Positions 26,637 to 35,694 of a stretch of 64,000 nucleotides of DNA are shown here, piece after piece (within the stretch, counting starts at the first letter, position 1; each line of letters starts with the position of its first letter). The stretch covers positions 1,265,823 to 1,329,822 of the forward strand of contig NZ_LT732535.1 in the NCBI RefSeq assembly GCF_900156915.1, given 5' to 3'. The position numbers and the translations under genes are program-made. This DNA comes from Sediminibacillus massiliensis (GTDB lineage Bacteria > Bacillota > Bacilli > Bacillales > Amphibacillaceae). The notes under the pieces were generated by a model that saw only the letters and a program-made list of their open reading frames with translations, did not search any database and was not told the origin of the DNA.

Positions 26637-27617
26637 TTAATGATGAATCTCCCCCTCTTTGAACAGGTCTCTGTTTATCCATACATTTGGCTGTTTTCCA
26701 TTCTTGACTCTGATAATTTCTTCAGCTGGTATCATTGCCATTCGGATCATCGCTTCTTTTGTATGAGCGGCCATATGAGGAGTTACGACGACATTTTCCA
26801 ATTCCCAGAGCGGATGGTTAGGAAGTGGGGGTTCTTTTTCAAAACAGTCCAGTGCAGCTCCAGCAAGCGATTTGGAAACCAATGCATCGTAAAGGGCTTG
26901 TTCATCGACCAGACCCCCTCTGGCTGCATTGATTAGATAAGCGGAAGATTTCATAAGCTTGAGCTTGTATGTATGGATAAAGTGATGAAGTTCGGGGCTA
27001 TACGGCAAATGCAAAGACACATAATCTGCTCTCCGAAGGACCTCTTCAACGGTAGAAACCATTTCAATAAAGTCCTGTTCCGGACGATTAATATTCGGGT
27101 CAAAAGCAATCACTTTCATGCCCAGTCCTAAGGCACACTTTTGTGCAACAAGTTTACCTATGTTTCCACAACCAATTAATCCAACTGTTTTGCCGAGCAG
27201 TTCATTTCCAATAAAGTAGTTTCTCGTTGCAAAATCCCCTCTTCGTAAAGCTTTATCAGCGGCAGGTATAAAATGGGAAACAGCAATCATCAGACCTAAG
27301 ACATGTTCGGCGACAGAGTGAATGTTTGCCGTCGGTGCATTACACACATAAATTCCCCGTTCAGAGGCAGCTGCAATATTAACGTTATCCAAGCCAACTC
27401 CATGTCTGGCAATTACTTTCAATTTGTCAGCGCTTTCAATTATTTGCCGGGTAATTCTTGCAGTTCTTACTAAAATAGCATCACAATCTTGCACAGCTTT
27501 TATCAGCGTATGCTCGTCTGTCCCGTCAGCATGAACAGCTTCACAGCCAGCTGCTTGTAAACAACGTATTCCTTCCTCTGCCACTGGCTGAGGAAGCAAT
27601 ACTTTAAAACGCTCCAT
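26637..27617 (-). CDS. D-2-hydroxyacid dehydrogenase family protein
   Basis: A 326-residue NAD-dependent dehydrogenase of the SerA/glyoxylate-reductase type. The nucleotide motif is GCGNIG (149-154). Catalytic residues are R233 (NAARGG), E262 (CFEKEPP) and H281 (TPHMAAH). There is no C-terminal ACT domain, so it is not a full biosynthetic SerA. It overlaps the regulator gene by 14 bases. In this operon it probably reduces a keto acid or oxidises a hydroxy acid derived from the imported sugar acid. Confidence 0.8.
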   Translation of the reverse strand: MERFKVLLPQPVAEEGIRCLQAAGCEAVHADGTDEHTLIKAVQDCDAILVRTARITRQIIESADKLKVIARHGVGLDNVNIAAASERGIYVCNAPTANIHSVAEHVLGLMIAVSHFIPAADKALRRGDFATRNYFIGNELLGKTVGLIGCGNIGKLVAQKCALGLGMKVIAFDPNINRPEQDFIEMVSTVEEVLRRADYVSLHLPYSPELHHFIHTYKLKLMKSSAYLINAARGGLVDEQALYDALVSKSLAGAALDCFEKEPPLPNHPLWELENVVVTPHMAAHTKEAMIRMAMIPAEEIIRVKNGKQPNVWINRDLFKEGEIHH

Positions 27618-28338
27618 CGTTTATCCCTCCATTATCCGCCCCAGATTTTTGTGTTAACACATCCTCCGCTGTTCTCATAATATGCTGCTTCATAAGCTTC
27701 TCGGCCAGATCACCATCTTTTGCTTTAATCGCTTCGAATATTTTATGGTGTTCGGTGTATCCATCATCGATCTCCTTTTCCTGCTCCAATGCCCTTTTTC
27801 GAAAAGCTTTATCAAAACTGGCCACATTCGTTAAAATACGGGAAATCATCGGAGCTGCAGCAGCCTCCCGGATCATATCATGAAAAGTGGTGTTTTCTTC
27901 CACTAATCGCTCCACTTCCTGGTTATTGCGCAATGTTTCCATTTTATTTAGTTGATGTTCAAGAGCCGTCAGCTGGGTATTGGTTATTTTCATTGCAGCC
28001 AGCTTGGCGTTCAGCCCTTCTACGACTGCTCTCAACAACTGAACTTCATGAATGCTCACATCTGCCAGCTCGGAAACAAAGGTTCCCTTCCTCGGAACCG
28101 TGACCACTAATCCCTCGTGTCCCAAGATACGGAAAGCTTCTTTAATAGGGGTGGTACTGACACCCATAGCTTCAGAAAGTTCTCGTTCTTTCAGATGATC
28201 ACCTGGCTGGAAATGACCGGAAACAATCGCTTCTCTTAAAGATGTGACCACGATGTCACGCAGTGATTGTATATTTTCCGGCTTGATAGCCAGCCATTCA
28301 GCTGGTTTGCTTAATTCTTGTTTCTTACCTGTCTTCAC
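27604..28338 (-). CDS. GntR/FadR family regulator
   Basis: A 244-residue repressor. The GntR winged helix spans about residues 27-95 (LREAIVSGHFQPGDHLKERE, then MGVSTTPIKEAFRIL) and an FCD all-helical effector domain spans 105-225. GTG start with GGGAGGG upstream. It heads the operon of dehydrogenase, aldolase and dehydratase genes and overlaps the first. The perfect palindrome TATCTGATATATCAGATA lies just before the gene, so autoregulation is likely. FCD domains bind organic acids, in line with a sugar-acid inducer. Confidence 0.85.
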   Translation of the reverse strand: MKTGKKQELSKPAEWLAIKPENIQSLRDIVVTSLREAIVSGHFQPGDHLKERELSEAMGVSTTPIKEAFRILGHEGLVVTVPRKGTFVSELADVSIHEVQLLRAVVEGLNAKLAAMKITNTQLTALEHQLNKMETLRNNQEVERLVEENTTFHDMIREAAAAPMISRILTNVASFDKAFRKRALEQEKEIDDGYTEHHKIFEAIKAKDGDLAEKLMKQHIMRTAEDVLTQKSGADNGGINDGAF

Positions 28339-28354
28339 ATCCAGCCCTCCCTGG

Positions 28355-28372
28355 TATCTGATATATCAGATA
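28355..28372. promoter_or_regulatory. GntR/FadR operator palindrome
   Basis: TATCTGATATATCAGATA is an 18-bp perfect dyad 17 bases upstream of the regulator's GTG start. It has the size and AT-rich centre expected of an FCD-type GntR operator. I found no second copy in the window. Confidence 0.65.
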
Positions 28373-28429
28373 TTACTTTATTTTAAAGAGAAAGTAAATA
28401 AATTTATTGAAAAATTCAGAAATATATAT

Positions 28430-28462
28430 TAAAAAAGAGAATCCTTAACCTCAAGGATCCTC
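28430..28462 (-). terminator. terminator after SDR gene
   Basis: On the minus strand GAGGATCCTT pairs with AAGGATTCTC (28437-28462) and is followed by a run of U (A-run 28430-28436 on the plus strand). It separates the SDR gene from the regulator operon. Confidence 0.75.
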
Positions 28463-28493
28463 TTCTAACTGAATAAAATCACCGATAGAAACG

Positions 28494-29258
28494 TTAACGC
28501 ATCAGTGCTCCCCCATTGACCTCGATCGTTTCTCCTGTGACATAACTGCTTAAATCTGAAACTAAGTACAGAACAGCTCCACTCACATCAGCCGGATTAC
28601 CTTCTCGCTTAATCGGCGTGCTCTCCACTGTTTTTTGACGATCAGTACTCGGAGTAAATGTATCATGGAACTTTGTTTCTCCGATCAGTCCTGGTGACAC
28701 GTTATTCACTCTGACATTGTCAGCAGATACTTCTTTTGCAAGACCTTTGGTAAAGGTCATTAACCCTGCTTTGGATGCTGCGTAAGGAACCGCTCCCCGT
28801 CCCCCGCCATTTTGAGCTGCAAGCGACGTCATATTAACAATACTGCCTCCATGCTCCTTCATTTTCGGCAACACAGCCTGGGTTACCAAAAAAGCACTTG
28901 TTAGGTTTAAATCAATTATTTCATGCCACAGTTCTTCACTTGTTTCTTCTATTAAAGTCCGCTTCACCAGATTGCCGGCATTGTTGATTAAAATGTCAAT
29001 GCGACCATTAAAGAAGTCAGCAGCCTGATCCACCAAAGAAGTTATATCCTCCTTTTTTAACACATCAGCCTGAATTGCTATCGAGTCTACTTCCTGCTTT
29101 TTTACTAGTGCAACCGTTTCTGTGGCTCCTTCCTCATTGCTGCCATAATGAACCGCTACATTCGCTCCGGCCTTTGCCAAATCAATCGCGATTTGCCGTC
29201 CAATTCCGCCTCCTGCTCCTGTTACGAGTGCATTTTTTCCCTGTAAGTTTATTTGCAT
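28494..29258 (-). CDS. SDR family oxidoreductase
   Basis: A 254-residue classical short-chain dehydrogenase. Cofactor motif TGAGGGIG (13-20), NNAG (92-95), and catalytic N119, S145, Y159 and K163 (YAASK). An ATG after GCAGGAGG starts it. It is similar in length to FabG-type and gluconate 5-dehydrogenase-type enzymes. A consensus cre box upstream and the sugar-acid neighbours favour a catabolic role over fatty-acid synthesis. It has its own promoter and terminator. Confidence 0.8.
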   Translation of the reverse strand: MQINLQGKNALVTGAGGGIGRQIAIDLAKAGANVAVHYGSNEEGATETVALVKKQEVDSIAIQADVLKKEDITSLVDQAADFFNGRIDILINNAGNLVKRTLIEETSEELWHEIIDLNLTSAFLVTQAVLPKMKEHGGSIVNMTSLAAQNGGGRGAVPYAASKAGLMTFTKGLAKEVSADNVRVNNVSPGLIGETKFHDTFTPSTDRQKTVESTPIKREGNPADVSGAVLYLVSDLSSYVTGETIEVNGGALMR

Positions 29259-29292
29259 CCTATTCCTCCTGCCCTAATAATGATTTAATTGC

Positions 29293-29306
29293 AGAAAACG
29301 CTTTCA
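29293..29306. promoter_or_regulatory. cre box before SDR gene
   Basis: AGAAAACGCTTTCA (minus strand TGAAAGCGTTTTCT) fits the degenerate cre consensus at all positions. It lies 35 bases upstream of the SDR ATG. Confidence 0.7.
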
Positions 29307-29504
29307 AAGACTATACTAGCGGTAGTTTTTAGAAAATACAATAATTAATATCAAATAAATAATCTATTTAAAAAAGTGATAAAATCATTATGAGCGGTTT
29401 TATATGGCGAAGAGGATACATAAACACCAATAGTTTTGGCTAAATTAGCCTACCATTTTTTAGTATTAATTCGCTTTTTAGAATCTAACCAGGAGGGAAT
29501 TAAC

Positions 29505-30098
29505 ATGTATTCAGATGTCTTATTAAAACTAAAGAAAAAAAATATACTATTGTTTTCCCGTGACAGTCCTTGCTTGCATGATTTGATCCAGTTAATTGAA
29601 TTACAAAATCACCGGACTCTGGTGATGTGGGCATTGGATTGTGCGAAACTCCCTTTAAAACAATTTGAAGCTAATTATCCCAATGAACAGAGACCCAGAA
29701 TTTGTCTGGAACTGTGTGAGGACTGGGCAAGGGGCAAAATCAAAATGTCAGAAGCAAAACAGGCTATATTGGGTTCACATGCTATGACAAAAGAAATCGA
29801 TGATAGTGTGCACGCTGCTTTATGTCATGCGATTGGTCACGCCGGAGCTACTGTGCATGTAGAAACACATGCTATCGGCTTACCAATCTATGAATTGACA
29901 GCAATTGTGCGAAAATACGAAGGAGACAATTTTGCTCAACCAGTAAGTGAAAAGATAGATTATTATTACAACCGCCTGCTATACTGGCAAGAAAGCACGG
30001 ATAAACTTGAACTTGACTGGGCGAATTTTCTCTTAAATGACAACAAACCTAATAAGGAAAAATTATTAAATCAAAAAAATAAAACAAGAAGACGATGA
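29505..30098 (+). CDS. putative immunity protein (Imm5-like)
   Basis: A 197-residue soluble helical protein. HAALCHAIGHAGATVHVETHAIG (near 110-132; core GHAGATVHVETHA) resembles the His/Ala-rich core of proteins annotated as putative immunity proteins (Imm5-like). The ATG at 29505 is chosen because AGGAGGGA lies 8 bases upstream; the open frame extends further without a site. No toxin gene is adjacent, so a true immunity role is unproven. The C-terminus is Lys/Asn-rich and probably disordered. It is convergent with the frameshifted gene that follows. Confidence 0.55.
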   Translation: MYSDVLLKLKKKNILLFSRDSPCLHDLIQLIELQNHRTLVMWALDCAKLPLKQFEANYPNEQRPRICLELCEDWARGKIKMSEAKQAILGSHAMTKEIDDSVHAALCHAIGHAGATVHVETHAIGLPIYELTAIVRKYEGDNFAQPVSEKIDYYYNRLLYWQESTDKLELDWANFLLNDNKPNKEKLLNQKNKTRRR

Positions 30099-30120
30099 AT
30101 GGCTATTTAGGTATGTAGAT

Positions 30121-30532
30121 TTAATAATGTCTTTCTAATAAGAGGAAGTCTTTCGTTTTCTTTATGGATATGTCATTCTCCTTTGTAAATTCCAGCAGTT
30201 TTCCGGTGACGCTAGTTGGTTTGTAATGATTGAGGTATATATTTTGACCTTTCTTCACATAAATGACTGCACTTTTCGTTGCCCAGCTAATTCTCTGGAA
30301 TTTAACCAATTTTATTTGATAAGGGTAAATCACCCTTTTGCGGATAGGCATCCTGAGGAAATAGGATTTATATATAATAGAATTGTTGTCCAGCTTGATT
30401 TTCTTAGTTACAAAGAAGTTTGCTATTAAGTAAATGAAAAGAATAAAGATTATTTTCCTCCACCATCACGAACAAAAACCAAACCATTAACAAAAGCAAT
30501 AAGATTCGATTTGGTTTAGAAGTAAAAATCAT
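30121..30532 (-). pseudogene. frameshifted small membrane protein with PH-like domain
   Basis: On the minus strand an ATG at 30532, after GGGGGG, opens MIFTSKPNRILLLLLMVWFLF and runs out of frame. After a shift near 30453-30467 (the GGAGGAAAATAATC stretch) another frame continues IIFILFIYLIANFFVTKKI, IYKSYFLRMPIRKRVIYPYQ and on to ERHY at 30121. Together these give two membrane helices and a beta-rich tail like bacterial PH (YyaB/EbsA-like) proteins of about 136 residues. The 412-base length is not a multiple of three, in line with one indel. Only the last 76 codons have an in-frame ATG, and that ATG lacks a ribosome site. Confidence 0.55.
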
Positions 30533-30555
30533 ACAATTCCCCCCTATATAATATC

Positions 30556-30936
30556 CTATCGTGATACGCCAATATCCTTGTTACTTCGGTTTTTCACTTC
30601 TTCCATCTTGGCATAAAAACTTGCCTCTAAATCTACCTCAAAGTAATTGGCCAGCTTGGTTATATAGGCAATGCAGTCAGCAAACTCTTTACCGAGATCT
30701 TCCTTGATCATTGCTTTCGCCTTCTCAAAAGCTTCCGATTCATCCATCCCTTCTCCTATCGCCCTGTTTGTTTGGTTAAAGGACTTCCGCAATTCCTCCG
30801 CTACTTCTGCGACTTCCGTGGTCAACAGCATATAGTTGTTTAGCAAAGAAGCTCTCGTATCCTGGTAACTGGCCGTACTGATTTCCCAGCCCATTTCTTT
30901 TTGGAACTCCTGCGCGAATGTTTGTAGGTTTTTCAT
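30556..30936 (-). CDS. MazG-like nucleotide pyrophosphohydrolase
   Basis: A 126-residue all-helical protein. TTEVAEVAEELRKSF (residues 39-53) and KEFADCIAYITKLA (83-96) carry the acidic metal-binding pattern ExxE...ExxD of the MazG/RS21-C6 group, which hydrolyses (d)NTPs to monophosphates. Length fits the short single-domain form. The ATG follows TAGGAGAAA. It is 24 bases downstream of the phosphoesterase gene on the same strand, so the two may be co-transcribed. The role is probably pool sanitation. Confidence 0.75.
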   Translation of the reverse strand: MKNLQTFAQEFQKEMGWEISTASYQDTRASLLNNYMLLTTEVAEVAEELRKSFNQTNRAIGEGMDESEAFEKAKAMIKEDLGKEFADCIAYITKLANYFEVDLEASFYAKMEEVKNRSNKDIGVSR

Positions 30937-30960
30937 ATCATTTCTCCTATCATCATTTTA

Positions 30961-31782
30961 TTAATTGCTATTAACGATTTTAATCATACTCATCTGACTC
31001 TTATTAAGAAACCTGACAGGGGCAACACTGGTGCCTAGCCCGCTATCGATATAAAGATATTGATTTTGCTCCATTTCAAATGTTCCTTGATCCAGTTTCG
31101 GAAAAAGTCCTTGATCTGGCGCGACAAGTGCGCCGATAAACGGTAGTCTCACCTGTCCCCCATGGGTATGGCCGCTTAATGTTAAATCGGCAGGAACGTT
31201 CTCATATTTATCGACAACACCCGGTGAATGGGACAACAATATGGTATATCTTTCTTTGTTGATGTTTTTAAACGCTTCCTCTATATTCTCGTGACTTGTA
31301 GAAACATCATCAACTCCGGCTAAATTAAGCGTCACCTTGCCAACGGAGACTTCGGTGTTTTTATTGTTTAATAAGGTTATATTTCGTTCTTGCAGACCCT
31401 TAATAAATTCCTCTGTCCCGGTATTTCCCCACTCATGGTTTCCAGACACAAAAAAAACTTTGTCATTGATAACCGTTAATTTCTCGACAAACTCAAATAC
31501 ATGCTGGAAACTTTCCGTATCTCTATCAATGAGATCGCCCGTGAGCACAATTATATCTGCATTTAACCTTTTCACTGTATCGAGTAACGTTTCATTATCG
31601 GCGTCAAAGACTTTATTATGTAAGTCACTGATTTGCAACACGGTAATCTCGGCATTTTTCGGAAGTTTAGTAGATTTAAACTCTACGGTTTTAACTTTGA
31701 AATCATTTGTGTCTAAGTAGACTTTGGATGATAGTGCAGCGATTACAAGGATAATCGATAACCACAGAAGCTTTTTTTTCAT
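30961..31782 (-). CDS. metallophosphoesterase, YkuE-like
   Basis: A 273-residue calcineurin-like phosphoesterase. An N-terminal membrane anchor covers residues 4-19. Metal motifs are D53/H55 (ISDLHN), D83 (TGDLID), N115/H116 (GNHEWG), LSHSP, and SGHTHGGQ near residue 205. It is probably anchored with its active site outside the cell, like YkuE, which is linked to the cell wall. The ATG follows TTAGGTGG. It is divergent from xpaC across a 281-bp spacer that contains a SigW-like promoter. Confidence 0.8.
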   Translation of the reverse strand: MKKKLLWLSIILVIAALSSKVYLDTNDFKVKTVEFKSTKLPKNAEITVLQISDLHNKVFDADNETLLDTVKRLNADIIVLTGDLIDRDTESFQHVFEFVEKLTVINDKVFFVSGNHEWGNTGTEEFIKGLQERNITLLNNKNTEVSVGKVTLNLAGVDDVSTSHENIEEAFKNINKERYTILLSHSPGVVDKYENVPADLTLSGHTHGGQVRLPFIGALVAPDQGLFPKLDQGTFEMEQNQYLYIDSGLGTSVAPVRFLNKSQMSMIKIVNSN

Positions 31783-32001
31783 TTTATACCACCTAACATA
31801 GACTCATTGAAGATGACTTTTTCTTCTCTCAAGCATCACGTAAATTGCAATAGATTACGTTCTTGAAGTAAACTATTTATATAGAGTATATCACTTTCAT
31901 GAACCCAACATAGTATCATCCCCAATACCAATCTTATCTAAAAGCTACTTCTTTTTTCACTTGTTCTATCGTCAATATTTTTTGCATACGTGATCGAAAC
32001 C

Positions 32002-32027
32002 TGAAACTTTTGCTCCACCAGACCGTA
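32002..32027 (+). promoter_or_regulatory. SigW-type promoter for xpaC-telA
   Basis: TGAAAC (32002-32007), exactly 16 bases, then CGTA (32024-32027): the consensus form recognised by SigW in Bacillus. It lies 37 bases before the xpaC ATG. From general knowledge xpaC-yaaN belongs to the SigW regulon in B. subtilis. Confidence 0.7.
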
Positions 32028-32063
32028 AATAGTTATAAGGATAAAGTTAGGAGTCGATAAAAC

Positions 32064-32687
32064 ATGTATAAGTTTCTAACAGTAGTCATTGGACTATTAA
32101 TCGCCATTCCTGTTATGTCGATGATATGGCTGGCTAGTTTCTTTGCATTTGATCTATCTTTTTGGTATTCATCAGGCCTTTCGCTGCTGGGAGCCGTCCT
32201 GGCCTATTGGGTAGTGTCTGTATCTATTTTTCACCGATTTCTCAAGAAGAATCAGTTGAACAGGAAAGAATACCGTTATATCCGTAAAAATCTGACAGAT
32301 GCCAAACGAAAGATCCACCGTATGCAGAAAGCTCTTTTTTCCATTCGTGAAATGGCCTTTTTAAAAGAGATTTTTGAGTTAATCCGTGTAATCAGGAAAA
32401 TACAACAAGTTACAAAGAAAGAGCCGAGGCGGTTCTATCAAGGAGAGAAATTTTATTTTTCCCATTTGGATTCAGCAGTCGAATTAACGGAAAAGTATGT
32501 CCTTCTTTATTCGCAGCCTAAAAAGAACAGCGAGATGGAAAAAACGCTTTATGAGACACGGCATACTATAGGCGAGATGAAAACCACCATCGAAAAGGAT
32601 TTATATCACATTCTTTCTAATGATATAGAGCAACTTCAATTCGAAATAGATTTTACGAAGTACACAACTGAAGCGAAGAGATATTAA
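32064..32687 (+). CDS. xpaC: XpaC-like 5-bromo-4-chloroindolyl phosphate hydrolysis protein
   Basis: A 207-residue protein of the XpaC family. Two membrane helices occupy residues 5-28 and 32-56, followed by a long basic, helical cytoplasmic part with coiled-coil character. The family name comes from a hydrolysis phenotype in Bacillus; the molecular function is unknown. TTAGGAG lies before the ATG. The telA gene follows 23 bases later, the usual pairing. A SigW-type promoter upstream suggests induction by envelope stress. Confidence 0.8.
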   Translation: MYKFLTVVIGLLIAIPVMSMIWLASFFAFDLSFWYSSGLSLLGAVLAYWVVSVSIFHRFLKKNQLNRKEYRYIRKNLTDAKRKIHRMQKALFSIREMAFLKEIFELIRVIRKIQQVTKKEPRRFYQGEKFYFSHLDSAVELTEKYVLLYSQPKKNSEMEKTLYETRHTIGEMKTTIEKDLYHILSNDIEQLQFEIDFTKYTTEAKRY

Positions 32688-32710
32688 ATACCTGAAGGAA
32701 AGGTTGGGTT

Positions 32711-33880
32711 ATGATGAACAACAATGGAGCACTTAAGAATGATGACCGTAATTTAATGGATGATTTGCTGGCAAATCCTTTTGGAGATCGGGATGAAATT
32801 ACCGAGACACGAATAAAAGAAGAAAAGTCGACAGACCTTATCGATGTGCTGCCGGAAGAAGATAGAGAGAAAGCACGTATGCTTGCAACGCAGATTGATC
32901 CTAAAGACCACGAAGCAATCATCTCTTACGGCACACAGGCCCAGACAAAATTGTTGACCTTTTCCCATTCGATGCTTGACCATGTCCAAAAAAAGGATGT
33001 CGGTGAAGTTGGACAAGTAATCGGTGATTTAATGAAGAAATTCAACGAGATGAACCCTGACGACTTGAAACCGGAGAAACAAAACGCGATTAAACGGTTA
33101 TTTGGCAAGCTGACCAACTCCGTGCAGGAAGTCATTTCGAAGTACCAAAAAACCGGTGCGCAAATCGACCGGATAAGTGTCAAGCTCGAACGCAATAAAG
33201 ATATCCTGCTATCTGACATATCCATGCTGGAACAACTATATGAAAATAACCATGAATACTTTAAAGGGCTGAATGTCTACATTGCGGCAGGCGAGCTTAA
33301 ACTGGAGGAACTCCAGGAACAGGAAATCCCTGCTTTGAGGAAAGCCGCTGAATCTGCCAATGACCAAATGAAGTTCCAGGAAGTAAATGATCTCATTCAA
33401 TTTGCCGACCGCCTGGAAAAAAGACTTCATGATCTGAAACTAAGCCGACAAATCACCATCCAAAGTGCACCGCAAATTAGATTGATCCAAAATACGAACC
33501 AGGTGCTGGTGGAGAAAATCCAGTCGTCTATCTTAACGGCAATTCCATTATGGAAAAATCAAGTGGCGATAGCCCTGACCATGTTCCGCCAACAGCATGC
33601 TGTCGAAGCACAGAAACAGGTTTCCAAAACGACCAATGACCTATTGCTGAAAAATGCCGAAATGTTAAAAACAAACACCGTCGAAACGGCAAAACTAAAC
33701 GAGCGTGGTCTTGTCGATATTGATACACTGAAGAAAACGCAGGAGAACTTAGTCTCCACCCTTGAAGAAGTGCTGCAGATACAGGACGACGGGCGAAAAA
33801 AACGCCTGGAGGCTGAGCAGGAAATCAGCACAATGGAGAACGAGTTAAAGCAAAAGCTGTTGCATATAAAAGAAAGATAA
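32711..33880 (+). CDS. telA: toxic anion resistance protein (TelA/YaaN family)
   Basis: A 389-residue soluble, strongly helical TelA-family protein. Coiled coil is predicted in several stretches (about 150-250 and 330-389), and the family core runs from residue 60 on. Members are linked to tellurite, antibiotic and envelope stress, and often sit beside xpaC, as here. The mechanism is unknown. The start is ambiguous between two consecutive ATG codons. A perfect 12-bp hairpin (33960-33989) lies 80 bases after the stop and probably ends the operon. Confidence 0.8.
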   Translation: MMNNNGALKNDDRNLMDDLLANPFGDRDEITETRIKEEKSTDLIDVLPEEDREKARMLATQIDPKDHEAIISYGTQAQTKLLTFSHSMLDHVQKKDVGEVGQVIGDLMKKFNEMNPDDLKPEKQNAIKRLFGKLTNSVQEVISKYQKTGAQIDRISVKLERNKDILLSDISMLEQLYENNHEYFKGLNVYIAAGELKLEELQEQEIPALRKAAESANDQMKFQEVNDLIQFADRLEKRLHDLKLSRQITIQSAPQIRLIQNTNQVLVEKIQSSILTAIPLWKNQVAIALTMFRQQHAVEAQKQVSKTTNDLLLKNAEMLKTNTVETAKLNERGLVDIDTLKKTQENLVSTLEEVLQIQDDGRKKRLEAEQEISTMENELKQKLLHIKER

Positions 33881-33959
33881 AGTGGCCGTTCATTCTTGTT
33901 AACAGCGGCAGGCACTAAAAAGTAAAGGCTTCTGTTTATCAAGTACAAAATTCCAAATA

Positions 33960-33989
33960 GCATGAAGACAATAGCCGTTGTCTTCATGC
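33960..33989 (+). terminator. hairpin after telA
   Basis: GCATGAAGACAA (33960-33971) pairs perfectly with TTGTCTTCATGC (33978-33989). The following stretch is only moderately T-rich. Confidence 0.55.
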
Positions 33990-34103
33990 TATTTCCTATG
34001 TGAGTTTGATTGTTACCTCCGATGCTTACTTTTTTAAACTGACGAGCAGATTTATTTCATAGCATTAATAAATTGGCGGATATTTAATAACAGGGGTGAG
34101 GGT

Positions 34104-35009
34104 GTGAGCAAAGCACTGATAAAACAGATTCCTTTAATAAGTAATTGTAAAAAAGTTACTGAAATCAAAAAAGGGTTTTCCTCAGATGAAAAATATCTAA
34201 TACATATGCATGATTGTAACGATAATCTACTACTTCAAATGTTTAACTTAGAAGAGTTGGAATTAAAGAAAGTTGAATACTCTATTTTGAAAAGGATGCA
34301 AGATTATCAAGTTGCTTGTTCAAAGCCAATTTCACTTGGTGAAGTAGGAAGTCGTGGGTATATGATTACATCTTACATAGAGGGTAAGGATGCTGAGGAC
34401 GAAATCTCTAAATACTCAGACCAAGAACAATTTAATATTGGATTTAAAGCGGGAAGAGAATTAAGAAAAATGCACCAATTAGCCGCTCCAGACCATATCC
34501 CTTCGTGGTATTCAAGGAAACTTGAAAAGCATAGGAAATATATTAATGCTTACTTAAAATGTGAGATTAAGGTTGAAAATGACCAAAAAATAATGTGTTT
34601 TATTGATCAGAATATTCATCTCATGAAACAACGTCCCAACTTATTTCAACATGATGATTTTCACCTTGCAAATATCATTGTGAATAATAAAAAATTTGCT
34701 GGAGTTATAGATTTTAACAGGTTCGATTGGGGAGATCCATTTCATGAGTTTCTAAAGATAGGAATTTTTAGCCGGGGAGTAAGCATTCCTTTCTCAATAG
34801 GACAAATCAGAGGTTACTTTAATAATCAAGAACCTGATGAAGCTTTTTGGAGATTGTATTCACTTTACATGGCAATGTGCGTTTTCTCTACTGTGGTATG
34901 GACTTTAAATACTATTCCAGACAACATGAATAAAATGTTGGATAAAGTGTACATGTATTTAGAAGATCATGATTACTTTAACAGAATAAAACCTGATTGG
35001 TATAAATAG
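34104..35009 (+). CDS. aminoglycoside phosphotransferase-like kinase
   Basis: A 301-residue protein of the APH/choline-kinase fold. The catalytic loop is QHDDFHLANIIV (near 190-201), with the Brenner-type HxDxxxxN pattern, and the metal-binding VIDFNRFDWGDPFHEF follows. An early ITSYIEGKDAED hinge is present. GTG start after GGGGTGAGG. Many such genes phosphorylate unknown small molecules, and nothing here shows that it confers drug resistance. It is followed by a GNAT acetyltransferase gene 124 bases later, which may be independent. Confidence 0.75.
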   Translation: MSKALIKQIPLISNCKKVTEIKKGFSSDEKYLIHMHDCNDNLLLQMFNLEELELKKVEYSILKRMQDYQVACSKPISLGEVGSRGYMITSYIEGKDAEDEISKYSDQEQFNIGFKAGRELRKMHQLAAPDHIPSWYSRKLEKHRKYINAYLKCEIKVENDQKIMCFIDQNIHLMKQRPNLFQHDDFHLANIIVNNKKFAGVIDFNRFDWGDPFHEFLKIGIFSRGVSIPFSIGQIRGYFNNQEPDEAFWRLYSLYMAMCVFSTVVWTLNTIPDNMNKMLDKVYMYLEDHDYFNRIKPDWYK

Positions 35010-35133
35010 AATCTATCTTAGTAAAGGCAGTAACGGGTGGTGATTATTTATTAAGTGTGGTTACTCTTTAACTACAAGCTGCAGTGTTGAAGAAATTCAT
35101 AAACAATAATTAGAAATTTTGGAGGTTAATTTA

Positions 35134-35571
35134 ATGAATATAAGAAAACCAAGTGAACTAGAAATGGAAAGGATATTGGAATTATCACCACAAGCGATAT
35201 TCGAGGGCACGTTAGGTGAAGTGAAACCAACAATTGAAAAGGCAAAACAACTGGTGGAACCTCTCTTAAAGAAAGATAGTTATTATTTAATTTCAATAGA
35301 AAACAATAAGTTGATGGGTTGGATTCTTATAGGTGGTAGTAAAGACCAGTTTTCTAATAGGACAATTGGTTTCATTTATGAATTATTTGTTTTAGATGAA
35401 TATAGAGGAAAAGGTATTTCAAAACAATTGATTAACACCGCAGTTGAACAACTCAAACAAGAAGGATATTCAGAAATCCGTTTAAGTGTATTTGAAGGAA
35501 ATAAAGCAATCAAACTATATGAAAATCTAGGGTTTGAAACCAGGACAATCAGTATGAGTATGCATATATAG
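35134..35571 (+). CDS. GNAT family N-acetyltransferase
   Basis: A 145-residue acetyltransferase. The acetyl-CoA site is VLDEYRGKGISKQLI (about residues 83-97; R/Q-x-x-G-x-G/A type), followed by a C-terminal ENLGF motif (KLYENLGFE). The ATG at 35134 follows GGAGGT by 8 bases, so the longer frame starting 15 bases upstream is rejected. The substrate is unknown. Its base composition is AT-rich like that of the kinase gene before it. Confidence 0.8.
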   Translation: MNIRKPSELEMERILELSPQAIFEGTLGEVKPTIEKAKQLVEPLLKKDSYYLISIENNKLMGWILIGGSKDQFSNRTIGFIYELFVLDEYRGKGISKQLINTAVEQLKQEGYSEIRLSVFEGNKAIKLYENLGFETRTISMSMHI

Positions 35572-35694
35572 CTTTTTTCTTATTTCATTATCGGGTGCGT
35601 TAGTGAATAAAATAATAAAAAAACACTCAGAAATTAAAAAATTTAGAGCATTTTTCAAAAAAGAAAGTTGCCTTTTCTAGTGTCTGTACTTTTT

